Below are positions 54,290 to 64,000 of a DNA stretch of 64,000 nt, piece by piece. The stretch comes from Isoetes taiwanensis (lineage: Eukaryota; Streptophyta; Lycopodiopsida; Isoetales; Isoetaceae). The stretch's first letter is position 1, and each line of letters opens with the position of its first letter. Both the position numbers and the translations under genes were made by a program. Under the pieces are notes generated by a model. The model was not told where the DNA came from. It did no database searches and was given only the letters and a program-made list of their open reading frames with translations. The DNA is taken from contig JAJEKV010000028.1 in assembly GCA_021234155.1 (NCBI GenBank), positions 12,414,134 to 12,478,133 of the forward strand, given 5' to 3'.

Positions 54290-54390
54290 CTTGCATGATG
54301 GAAATTGGGAAGGGTTTCCACAGGATGAGGAAAACAGGTTAGGTTTCCACATGAGGAGGAAAATAGGTTAGGTTTCCACATGCAGTTAGA
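54290..54390. repeat. Tandem ~38-bp repeat
   Basis: GGAAAAYAGGTTAGGTTTCC followed by ACATG occurs twice in tandem (about 54331-54383), preceded by a related AAGGGTTTCCACAGGATG unit. It forms the tail of the palindromic array region. Confidence 0.75.
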
Positions 54391-54785
54391 AACTCGATAG
54401 TGCGTACGTGTGAAGTTGCACTCTATTATGTTGCATCATGGCACTATGCTCTACATAATCTCTATTGCATAACCTTTGTCTTTGTTAAATATTCTTCCGT
54501 CGTACATGCAAGAGACCAAAAGAAAAAAAGAAACAAACTTAAGTAAATGATAAATGTAACGTGAAAGTAACCGCTTAAGTATTTGATAAATGTAAGCAAA
54601 CTCAAGTACTTGATAAATGTGACAAGTGTTTTGATACATATGAGTAATAAACCCTTGGCCGTGTTATGAGAAAGCCACAATGCATACAATAACGCAATAG
54701 CATAGGAGAGGACTTGTCGCTCTCCTCGGATCTGCGAGGAAGGGTTAAACCAATTCCATCCAACCTATAAAAGAAAATCATATGA

Positions 54786-57640
54786 AGTGGTTAGTATGGA
54801 TACTTTCCAAGTCATGTGCAAAAAGAAGAAAAATTCAAGGGTTTATTGTGATGTACCTGAGCAGCACTAGACGAGGCTCCATCAATGTAATCCTTAATGA
54901 AGAAACTATTTGCCAACAAGCGCATGGTCAAAGCCACGTGGACGCCGCAACTGGTTGCATCAACCTGGTTAGGCACGTCCATGTCCTGGATAACGAGAGG
55001 TGTAAGCCCATCCCGTACCTCCTCAGATGCACCTCTAATCTGTAGGTAAATCCTAAACATCCTGTATATGGATCTAGCATTAGCAAACATCCATTCCACT
55101 CATTCTACAAGCAATTTATATACATGTTCAGCTGGACAATGGTACAACGCTCACCACATTTCTCCACGCCCTGAGAATCAAAACACAACCAGGATGTTTG
55201 CACATCCTCGATGTCCCCAAGGATGGAGTAATCGCCAAGGTCTCGAGCGAGGACGTACAACCACCAATGGGAACTATCATGATACAAAGAGATGTTACCC
55301 TAAACATATAAACATGCATAGAATAAGGCATAACATTCCACTAACACTCACCCATGCACGACGGGCCAAAACACTGCTCGTAGTCTGCTCCAATCCACTG
55401 CTGGACCATATGTATCACGGAATAAAGGATCCAAGGATGGCACACCCCCGTCGTGGGTGGCGGATCCACCATGAAAGGGGTATGCCCGCGTGTAGAACGT
55501 GGGGTCCACAAACAACACACGCCCACGATCCTCGTCAGACAACAAGTGTCTAATAGTCCTGCATGTATGCAAAGCATGTGTCAGAGAAAAATCAAGCATT
55601 GCATACCACACAAAGACATGACGCTGCACTTACATGATGTAGAACCTCATGTGCGGGTCTCCCAACCAACCACCGTATGTTGCGTCTAGGAACGCACTCG
55701 TCAGCTCAATAGAACCCTGTGGACAAAGGCTTGACAAGATCTGAACATCTGTCCCCTCCTGCTGGCCTCTCTGCACAACATGATACAAAAAACCATGTGC
55801 ACGCCACTTTCATTATCTTTGTGGCAATCTCCCTCGCAATCCTCCAGAACCAAGGTCGAGGCCTAAAGCCAGTGTCTAGCCTCAACCAGATGGGGGCCCG
55901 AGCTTCTCCGAAGCCCATCCTCTCAAAGGGACAAAGACCTGTGCTAGATAGAAAGTCCCGCGCACGTTCTGGTACATAATGCCATGACCGCCTGCGGTCC
56001 TATCAAATGTCCATGCCTCATGATGATCTACGCCCAATCCCGGAGTGCGATGGGGCATAAAGGCGTGACAAGCCCGAGTCTCTCCATGTGACCCTCCACA
56101 CTAATGGGGTCCACCGCCCTTGTCTCCTGGACACCTCGACCTCTGCCTCTACATCCCGGGCCTACCTCAGCCCCACCCCTCGCCTGCGCCTGCGCCCGGG
56201 CCTACCTCTACCTCTACCTCTGCCTCTACCTGGTGGCCTGCCTCTACCTCTGCCTCTCCCTGCACTTTTGCCTCTACCTGCCTTTCATCGTTCGCCTCAT
56301 GTCCATCCCCACATCTCTCGCGAAAGGGGCGTGACCTCAATCGGGGTCTCTCTACAGCTATCCGCTCTCGGCCTCGTGAAAGCTTCGTCCCGCAGAGACC
56401 TATAAATGGCTCAATGGTGTCGAGCATGGAGGGCACTGGTATAGTAGAAGCACCTGCTGCATGGTCCACTGGAGTGGAGCTCGACGAAGGTGATGGCTCA
56501 TGGAAAGAAGCCCACGCGCCGCCATATGCGTATGCACTTCCGTCAACAATCACCAATGTCAGCCAAGGAAAGTGATGTCCGAGGTAGTGGAGCTAGGTAG
56601 TGTATCGGCAATGACGGGTCCGTGGAAAAGGAAGTGGGAGGAAGTGGAAGTAACGGGGGGAAGAGGAGGAACCGTATGAAAGGAGGTAGTGGTGGCACGC
56701 AAGGTGCTAGCAAAGTGGTGGTGGCACCAGGCGGAAGAGGGGTGGTCCACATGGCAACATGAAGGGGGGTGGTGGCACGGGTGCTACCCTAGAAGAACAG
56801 GGGCTGGAAGACAAGCGAGGAAAGAATGGACGAGACCTAGGAGAGAACTAGGAGCATGGGAAAGAGAACGGGTGGTGGAAGAAAGAGGAACAGAGGGCTG
56901 AGTGGTCGATGCTAGGGCATGTCCTGCATCATGGATAGGTACCCTCCCAAGGCTGAGGTCCACATCGCAAGATGTGGATGGCACGAGTGGCGTGCTCTCT
57001 GTAGCAAAGGCAAAAGAGCTGCTAGAACCATCCTCTGCCTCTAACTGGGCTGTCAAGTCTGCAGTAGCCCCTAATCCACGAACCTCGGCCACCTTCGCGA
57101 CATCCTCCTCCTCTACTGGCCCTGGGTCAGCTGCCTCATTCTCAATAGGGAGGTCTCTCTCCTCCTCGACAACACCCCGGCCTCCACCCAACCTGATCCA
57201 TGTCGGAGTCGGACCTGTAAACCCTCATCGCGCACCCTAGTGAGTGCCTGCACTCTGTCTGCCATCCAACGTGGTCCTCCCTGTGGGTATCTCGCAGCTA
57301 ACTCCTCCTGCGAGAATGTCCCCTCAATGCCCTCCCACTCTTGCCACTACCCGTCACATGGACTCTAGGCGTAAAGCGTGTCTCCCTTTGGGATACTAGA
57401 TACTACGCCTCGCACATCATCACGACCACGGCGGCTCCTCTCCCTCTCTCTCTCGCGTGCCGCCTCGTCCTCCTCGTCCCTCGGACGCACTCTACGTGCA
57501 CCACGTGGCCGAGCCACCCATGGTACCTCCCCATGCTGCCTCTCGTGGTGCTTCTTCCGGCATCCATACCTAGACCCCAGCCACCACGTCTCCCGGAAGC
57601 GTATGTGTGCAACCCTCATGCTCAGAAAACCATCTATCAC
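54786..57640 (-). pseudogene. Ulp1/C48 cysteine protease-bearing transposon-like gene
   Basis: On the minus strand, exon-like segments end in a Ulp1-type protease domain. FWPVVHG (about 55348) is followed by HDSSHWWLYVLARDLGDY (about 55270) with the catalytic His and WLCFDSQ with Asp. Then VPNQVDATSCGVHVAL (about 54950) supplies the Gln and catalytic Cys. Upstream parts include LDATYGGWLGDPHMRFY, a low-complexity Glu/Val/Gly region (about 56167-56556), and a basic N-terminus with CRKKHHERQHGEVPWVARPR (about 57560). The family normally cleaves SUMO; plant transposons of Mutator and CACTA type often carry such domains. No DDE transposase is seen, and frames shift between segments, so the gene is either heavily spliced or decayed. 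I treat it as mobile-element derived by inference. Confidence 0.6.
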
Positions 57641-59071
57641 AGGACCTTGTAGGAGCCCTGGGGATGGTGATCAATACTCGGCGTATTCTCCAATACCCAT
57701 GGAGCTCGTCCCTAAAAATTCTAAATTCTAAGTTAAGCACAACTCTAAAGCAATAGACAAAAAAAAAATTAAGTTTTTTCTATGTACGAGATGCATATTA
57801 CGTTTCCTCTACGTACTAATGGAAGTAAGAGAACAACGGATAAGCTCATACTAAGGGACTAACCTAAACTTATACTACGAATCCAAAACTAACCTAAGCT
57901 TATACTAAAAACCTAGGCTTATACTAGGGACTAACCCGTCAGGCGCGAATGTCCTAATCGGCTGTGGAACTGGTGGCATGCTTGCATCTGGCACATTCTA
58001 ATCTGCCATATACGTATGAATAGATTATAAAAAACCATAAGCGGGTAATTTATTTGAAATATATGAGAAAAGATCAAGTATTACAAAGAAAACCCTAAAC
58101 CCTAGCAAATTTTAAGCACAATGACAACATACAAGAACTTCCAATCAGACAAATCATAATTGTAAATGAATTGGCTCGTTCACATTTAGTTTGTGACTGT
58201 GCGCTAAGATCGTTCAAGGTAGCATCTATATAAGTGGATATAGAAGGCTCGTTTCCATGCCCTTTTTGGTTGCTTCTAAGCTTAATATATTCAGCCCTTT
58301 TTTATTTCGCTAGAGAACACCATGAAGCTTTTCTTATTGCCATGACTATTTACATGAGAGAAGAAATAGAGATGCAATAAAATTGCACTTGGAGTGCTTT
58401 TGCATTAATATATAAACTTGTTACATGTAAAGTTTTGGGTTTGATCGCTCCAAAACCCAAGTGTTTCTAATATTTTTTTAATGGAAATAAAAACTTCGCC
58501 AAGGATTGATGATCTGCCCAATTGATAAATGCGCTCCACCTTCAAGCATTCAAGATGAAAAGGATTTAAAATTTATTCGTTCGAATTAAGCTAATCTTGA
58601 AGGAACTAGATGCAATTGTTTATCTCCTAATTGCATCCAAAAATAGCTATAATGGACGAGATGGAGAAATTTGTCTAACCTTGTTTTGTGCTCCAAGCTG
58701 CAGCTCAAAAACAGGCCCTCGTAAGATTTAAAACCCGCTTATGCCTCTGCCAATTTCAAACTGTAAGAAAACATTATAAAAAATTGCCTCTACCAACATC
58801 AAACTTAAAACAAACATTGCAAATCAAAGCATTCTAAATCACACAGCAAATCAATGCATTCTGAATTACACAGCATTACAAAAGCATTAAAATGCAAGGG
58901 CTGCAAACCCTTCTGTAATTTAGAACCGTGATGCTGCAAAGTCTGGCCTGTAACCTTCTGTAAAAAAGCCACCAAGGCTGCATCACGGTTTAGAGCCCTT
59001 GGCCTTTGCCTCCAATCTCGCCTCTGCCGATTTTGCACAGCAGCACCAATTCTGTCATGCAGTTCCAGGCG
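57641..59071. other. AT-rich intergenic, no supported gene
   Basis: No gene is supported. CTTATACTAMGRACTAACC-type phrases repeat three times at about 57846-57930, and AGCAAATCAAWGCATTCTRAAT repeats near 58817-58865. The frame 58805-59071 continues the KCS exon but contains no KCS sequence. Confidence 0.45.
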
Positions 59072-59257
59072 TTGCACTGCTGCAACGAGAATCAGAGGAA
59101 CCAAAAAAAGATACATGAAATGTGTGATTGCATAATGGTACCCTAATTTGACATGCCGAAGACTAACGGATTGAAGAAAGTCCGGCAGCTGCCTTCGGAT
59201 TTTGATCACTACGTTGGGCTCTTTTGAAGAACCAAACTCAAGCACAGTTTCTGCCAT
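59072..59257 (-). pseudogene. 3-ketoacyl-CoA synthase first exon (isolated)
   Basis: On the minus strand from ATG 59257, the sequence MAETVLEFGSSKEP leads into [20 protein letters not shown] and AITHFMYLFLVPLILVAA. This is the conserved N-terminal part of plant 3-ketoacyl-CoA synthases ([20 protein letters not shown]...), which elongate very-long-chain fatty acids in the ER and are anchored by this hydrophobic stretch. After LVAAVQ the frame departs from the family. No catalytic Cys, His or Asn region is found in the next 4 kb on this strand. It is either exon 1 before a long intron or, more likely, an isolated fragment. Confidence 0.8.
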
Positions 59258-59749
59258 TTGTAAAAATGGGCCAAGCAGCAGAGAATCAAATCGGCCGGAA
59301 CCAATAAGCCAAATTGCACATTCGATTCAACAGCCCATGTCAACATATATAAGAAATATTTTGGAGCGCCCAATAGATAGAAACTCCGGTAATGGCGATC
59401 AACCAAGCCTAAACTTGTGGAAATCCGACCAACAAACAAAACAGAATTTGCGGGAAAATGGATCAAAAAGGAGCCAAGAATTAGGGCTGGACGCATCGTC
59501 ATTGGATTAAATCCCGCCGTAGTAGCTCTGGCTTGTTCTTCGTAATCCCCAACAGGTGGCTTGACACAGGGCACCGCCCCACATATGCGTCACATTTAGG
59601 GCCCCCCAAGATCAAAGCATCATAAATTAACCATTTTCCTTGAATTTTAAACGCAGGCAATCTGCAGTCTCGCATAAAACTCTAAATTTTCTCTATCTTG
59701 TCTACTTTTTGCGAGAGCCCTCGGATGAGCATATATGCCTTATATTCCT
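59258..59749. other. Flank of the KCS fragment, no supported gene
   Basis: No gene is supported; the minus-strand frame here (59209-59574) has no recognisable domain. Part may be the KCS promoter. Confidence 0.4.
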
Positions 59750-60063
59750 TGATGTGGACCGTAGATAGCGATCCTCGTTTATGGGGTATTCTTGTACAAA
59801 TTTTTATATACGGTATATGCAGGTGTGCGAAATACTATAAGATTTGAGTTAATATATTATATGGTGTCAATTTCATACGTGTGTAATATAATTTAAGGGC
59901 TCTCGCTGCCCGGAGTGACCCCCCGTGTGAATATGCACCCAAACCAAAGGGGGTCCAAGGGGGATTTTAATTTTAACATGTAGGATATAATGGTTTTGTT
60001 AATTATTGCCAATGGTGGATGTTATATACATATAAAAAATTTTTGGGCCCTTCGGGCCCTAAG
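59750..60063 (+). mobile_element. Single-arm relative of the 10082-10726 element, with terminal GC hairpin
   Basis: Blocks shared with the foldback element, in order: CTCGTTTRTGGGGTAT, AAATACTATAAGATTT, TATATGGTGTYRATTTC, GGGCTCTCGCTGCCC, GTGTGAATATGCACCCAAAC and CAAAGGGGG. It ends GGGCCC-TTC-GGGCCC (60045-60059) then TAAG. There is no inverted left arm, so this may be the ancestral form and the other copy a foldback derivative. No coding. A LINE begins shortly downstream. Confidence 0.8.
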
Positions 60064-60259
60064 AAAAGAGAACGTAGTTACATTTTGAGGAGCAGCAAAT
60101 TCCAAATATATATATCTCCAGGTGCAAAATAACCTTGTTCCAAGTACAATATTGCATGTAATAAAAACATGAATAGAAATAAATACATTATGAGGTTCAT
60201 GCGCTTCCTGCATGTTTCTATACATGCCATACATGTCCACACCACTATGTACATGCATC

Positions 60260-63217
60260 TGTTTGGAGCGTTTGCCACAGTCTCACTTCTATATTTTGCT
60301 CCACTCGAACCTTATCCCGCACCTGTCTATTCTACAGTTGGGCTACATGCAGAGGATCCATTCATGCATCTTGCAGCAGACATATCAAAATTTAGAGAAT
60401 CTGGTATGGTGTTTATTGCAGGAGACCTTAATGGTCGTGTAAGCGATAAGCAAGCAGTTCTTTTATCTGAAGAAAAGAATCCGTTATGGCTACTTGAGCA
60501 AACAGATACGCGACTTAGTTGGCCTCGTAAGTCTGTAGATGCAGTCACCAATAATATGGGCAAGCATATCATTGCCTTATGCGAGGCATTCAATTTCATC
60601 ATATTTAATGGGATCACTAATTATCCCAATTCCAGTGGTTTCACATATCATCAGATTAATGGTAGCAGTACAATTGATTACCTTATCGGAGACCCAAATG
60701 CATTGGCACAAGTAACAGATTTTTGTTTGCTAGACAGAAATGCGGATTCTGATCATGTACCTTATGTGTTTAACTTGGCTATGAAAATTAAAAGAAAAGT
60801 GTCCACGACAGTACCTCATCCAAGGCTGAAACTATGCTACAAGCTTGCAGATGAATATCAAAAAGCATTAGACGCTAAGTTGGTAAATATGCAATGGCAA
60901 GGGTCGCTAAGGGACAGAAGCAAAACTCTCGTGAATCTTCGTTGGACACCGCGACGGGCTATATTTGGGCTCACGAAGCCAAAGAAGCCGGAATGGTTAC
61001 ATAGTAAATGGTTTGACTTGGATTGTAGAGCAGCAAAAGCTGTGTGGAAACAATCCAAGGATCCTGTTAAACTTGCCAGTTATAAAAAGCTTGTCAAACG
61101 GAAGAAAAGAGCCTGGATGAGAAAGCATACTGAGATGCTTATGCATGAAATGGATACAGATCCAAAAAAGTTTTTTAACCGATCTAGAAAGCAACAATCG
61201 ACGGGAGAAATTTCCCGAGAGGATTTGTTAGCTTGGGTATGCAAATTATATAATACGCCACAGATGGAACAGATGGCATGTGAGGGTGATAGCACGCCCA
61301 TTTTCACCGCACAGGATGTACATGAAGCTTTGAAGACTATGGGCAATGGCCGAGCTAGCGACTCGAATGGTCTATCATCAGAATTGTTTAAATGGGGAGG
61401 TAAGTCGCTTCATGCCCTTTTAGCAGATATCTGTAATGATGCCCTCTTGGCTGGTCACTTTCCGCATGAATGGTGCTTGAATAGAGTAATTCCAATATAT
61501 AAATCAGGAGACAGAGATGATATAAAGAACTATCGCACGATCCTTGTGGGTAGTGTGTTTGCTAAGTTATTTGCATCAATGGTTGAAAAAAAAAACTACG
61601 ATTTAGGCGGACTCTCATGATGGGCGAGCAATTGGCCAAGCAGGTTTTAGAGAAGCATACTCTACACTTGATCATTTGGCAACTTTGAGAGTGTCAGCTG
61701 AGGGTGCAAAGGGAGCCAGAAATAAAAGATATTTTGCTTTCATTGACCTAACTAAGGCATTTGACATGGTAAGAAGAAAAGATCTTGCTACACGTTTAGA
61801 ACTTTTGCAGGTGCCATTGGAAATAAGGAAGGCGATCACCTGTCTCTACAATGAGGTTCTTGTTAAACTCTCTTTCCCTTTTACGGGACCTGAATGCATA
61901 GAGAATACGATTGGAGTAAAGCAAGGGTGTCCTTGTTCACCAACACTCTTTGGCCTATTTATTGATGAGCTGGAGGGATGGTTGGCTAGACTCGGTGGTG
62001 ATGGAGTAAAACTAGGTAAGTATGTTGTGCAGTTATTACTTTTTGCTGATGACATAGTTTTGATTTCCAAAACTGCTGAGGGTCTTCAGCAGCACTTGAA
62101 TGTGCTACATGAATTCTGTGAGCATAAAAGTATGCTAATCAACGTGGACAAATCCAAGATAATGGTGGTTGGTGGTCGATTCAACCACTTTCACGGTTGG
62201 AGGGATACCTTTGAAACAGTGGACCGAATATAAATATCTTGGCATTGATATAACCAATGATTACAATTGGACACTAGCAGCCCTAAGAGAGCTTCGGAGG
62301 CCTTAGGGCTTACTATAGCATGATGCACCAATGCAAAGTGAACAATTTTGAACAGTGGAATCGAGGAAGTCGCTTTTTGGCATACAGTGAAGCCTTGTAA
62401 TATTGTATGGCAGCCCTATATGGGGCCCGACTTTCTAAAAAATGCTTGGTTAGAGATTGAAAAGATTCAGAAACGATTCCTTCTTTGGGAACTAGGTGTG
62501 AAACCTCAAACACCGTATTGCATGCTCCTTGCAGAAGCAGGCTTATTGCCCTTAGAGGTAGAGGGACTTTGCAGAACCATCACTTACGTAAATAAGATTT
62601 TGGCCATGGACTCTGATAGGTGGCCAAGGTTGGCATTGGAACAGTCAAGAGATAGAGGGTGGTATGCTGATATAAGAAAGTGGGCTGCTAGATGGCTTGG
62701 ATATGGGATATGGCCAACCTCAACGAAGTTTAAAGAAGTGCATGAACAGTAGCAAGCGTAACGATTGAAGACTATGTGGCAATTAAGTGTAGAAGGAGAC
62801 ACAAAGAAGCGATTTTACATAGAAGAGATAAATGACTTAAAGGACTACACTAGCCAAGCATACTTAACCTCTCATATCAGCAGAAAGAAAAGAATGTTAA
62901 TCTCTCAGCTCAGACTGTCGTCTCATAATTTGCATATTGAGACAGGCAGAATGTATGGATTAGCTCGTGAAGAGCGTTTTTGTCCCGGTTGTCTAGACCC
63001 CAAGTTGGAGACAGAAAAACATGCTTTACTAGAATGCTACTCTTATGAATATATAAGAGTCAAGCATGGAATTAACATGTCTACATTGAAGGAGCTATTT
63101 GATCTTCCTGCGCATATCCTGAGCTCATATATTAGAGAAGTGTGGAGAGAACGAGAAGACATAATTTGTCTGTTCAATCTTATGGAAGATTATGAATCTA
63201 ATAATGCTCTAGAATGA
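60260..63217 (+). pseudogene. LINE ORF: endonuclease, reverse transcriptase, C-terminal Cys domain, broken
   Basis: 60260-61620 encodes the endonuclease C-terminal two-thirds, with catalytic-type blocks VFIAGDLNGRV, STIDYLIGD and ADSDHVPYVF, and the start of the reverse transcriptase (SDSNGLSSELFKWGG, NRVIPIYKSGDRDDIKNYRT). A stop and frame change occur at 61617-61620. 61676-62233 continues with FIDLTKAFDMVRRKDL, VKQGCPCSPTLFGLFIDELE and LLFADDIVLIS, so the FADD catalytic box is intact. Further breaks fall near 62230-62348 and 62750. The last part (62765-63217) has HIETGRMYGLAREERFCPGC then EKHALLEC, a common LINE C-terminal Cys motif. The copy is inactive but its catalytic residues are mostly preserved. 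Confidence 0.88.
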
Positions 63218-63306
63218 GCGCAATAATAGTCTTGTAAAACTTTTGCCATAGAGGCCTGGGGGCCTAAATGGCTTGATTAATACAATTATTATTATTATTA
63301 TTATTA
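60260..63306 (+). mobile_element. Non-L1 LINE, 5' truncated, with (ATT)n tail
   Basis: The element contains an apurinic-type endonuclease, a reverse transcriptase and a C-terminal Cys-containing region, and ends in an (ATT)n tract at about 63285-63306 rather than poly(A). The endonuclease starts in mid-domain, so the 5' end is truncated near 60260. The trinucleotide tail and domain make-up separate it from the L1 at 1-3465. Confidence 0.9.
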
Positions 63307-64000
63307 CAAAGTGTGCCTTGCAGTTGCCTTGCCTGTATACCAAGGGCTGGATGAATATTTCTTGCATTGCATAGCAAAGGCCACTCAAATATATGCAAAT
63401 ATGCTGTTATATGCTGCTAGCTTCTCAATGGCTTCAAATGTTGTAAGATTAACAACATTATGGTCTCCTCCTGGAGGATTTAGGACGAATTTGTAACCAT
63501 AATTGGAGGCAATGCTTGAGAACAAGCATGGCATTTCCAAATATAAAATCTGCAGAAGGCTAACAGGGTGTCTGCAAGAAACCATTGATAGCATAAAACC
63601 CTTAGAATATCTAGCAATCTGTGATATGGCAATGCTTGAGAAGTAGCATGGCAACCAGGATCCCAGATGGCCATGCTGTTCCATATCGTTCCCGGCTTTG
63701 CCTTCTCAACTACTCCTTTAGACACCTATAACAAAATATCAAGAAAAAGGATGCATGAGATGGATGACCTCGGAACAGGAAGCTGCATTTTCTTACATAT
63801 TCTAACAGAGATGTTTCAGATATTTTACTGCTGTCTATATGGATACACTGATTCCAGAATCTCGCTGCTTCTCAGCATATAGTTTGTACCTCAAAGATAA
63901 AAACCCCATCCACAACTCATCGACCAAATAAGATGGGCCAAAGATAACTACGAATTCATAAAGAGAATTTATTCTTCATCTGGCTTGTAATCAAGAGCAT
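63307..64000. other. Right edge of window, no supported gene
   Basis: No gene is supported. GGCAATGCTTGAGAA-AAGCATGGCA occurs twice in direct repeat, near 63509 and 63628, about 120 bp apart. Confidence 0.45.

Noticed and set aside
55719-55979. Plus-strand ORF of 86 codons
   Set aside because: It is antisense to minus-strand text (GFGEARAPIWLRLDTGFRPRP) that belongs better to the C48 gene; no domain is seen on the plus strand.
56088-57731. Several overlapping ORFs on both strands rich in Pro, Ser, Arg or Leu
   Set aside because: GC-rich low-complexity DNA is open in many frames. Only the minus-strand frames connect with the C48 protease gene.

Overview
The window is nuclear DNA from a land plant that probably makes swimming sperm, most likely a fern or a similar seed-free vascular plant. 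A gymnosperm with motile sperm is not excluded. The evidence is a long tandem-S PPR protein, spliced plant-type genes (a six-exon ubiquitin E2, a 3-ketoacyl-CoA synthase first exon), plant L1 and hAT transposons, and two kinds of flagellum gene: an intact sperm-tail PG-rich repeat (ODF3/SHIPPO-type) gene and the wreck of an axonemal dynein heavy chain. Gene density is low and most of the sequence is mobile-element debris.

Layout. 1-3465 is the 3' half of an L1-type LINE ending in poly(A), set in the leader of an LTR retrotransposon whose 1.6 kb LTR (minus strand) runs 4033-5629. A related LTR follows at 7217-9105 and carries a 1161-bp non-autonomous hAT with a perfect 8-bp target duplication. 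9297-12980 is a decayed spliced gene for a DDE-type transposase, with a 640-bp foldback element in an intron. 13196-17170 holds a GC-rich hairpin repeat, an LTR stub with a tRNA-Asp-type primer site, a 708-bp MITE, and a broken element with a Rep-like motif and candidate terminal hairpins. 18275-20650 is the PPR gene. 20651-25450 is LTR debris and a GC-rich LINE remnant (minus). 25913-26345 is a divergent histone H3-like pseudogene. The ubiquitin E2 gene is at 32246-33896.

36562-42133 is a complete hAT transposon: 18-bp terminal inverted repeats, an identical 8-bp target duplication, and five exons that join into one open 803-codon transposase. 42241-47408 contains two copies of a ~428-bp repeat with a gene-derived pseudo-exon; between them lies an internally deleted axonemal dynein pseudogene cut off by a MITE. 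49717-50925 is the intact PG-rich repeat gene. 53899-54135 is a palindromic repeat array. 54786-57640 (minus) is a transposon-like gene with a Ulp1/C48 protease domain. 59072-59257 (minus) is a KCS first exon. 60260-63306 is a second LINE type with a trinucleotide tail.

The host genes that look functional (PPR, E2, PG-rich repeat protein) are unrelated in pathway. The only functional link I see is the two axonemal genes within 8 kb. All joins across introns were made by eye from reading frame and GT-AG sites; no alignment or database search was run.
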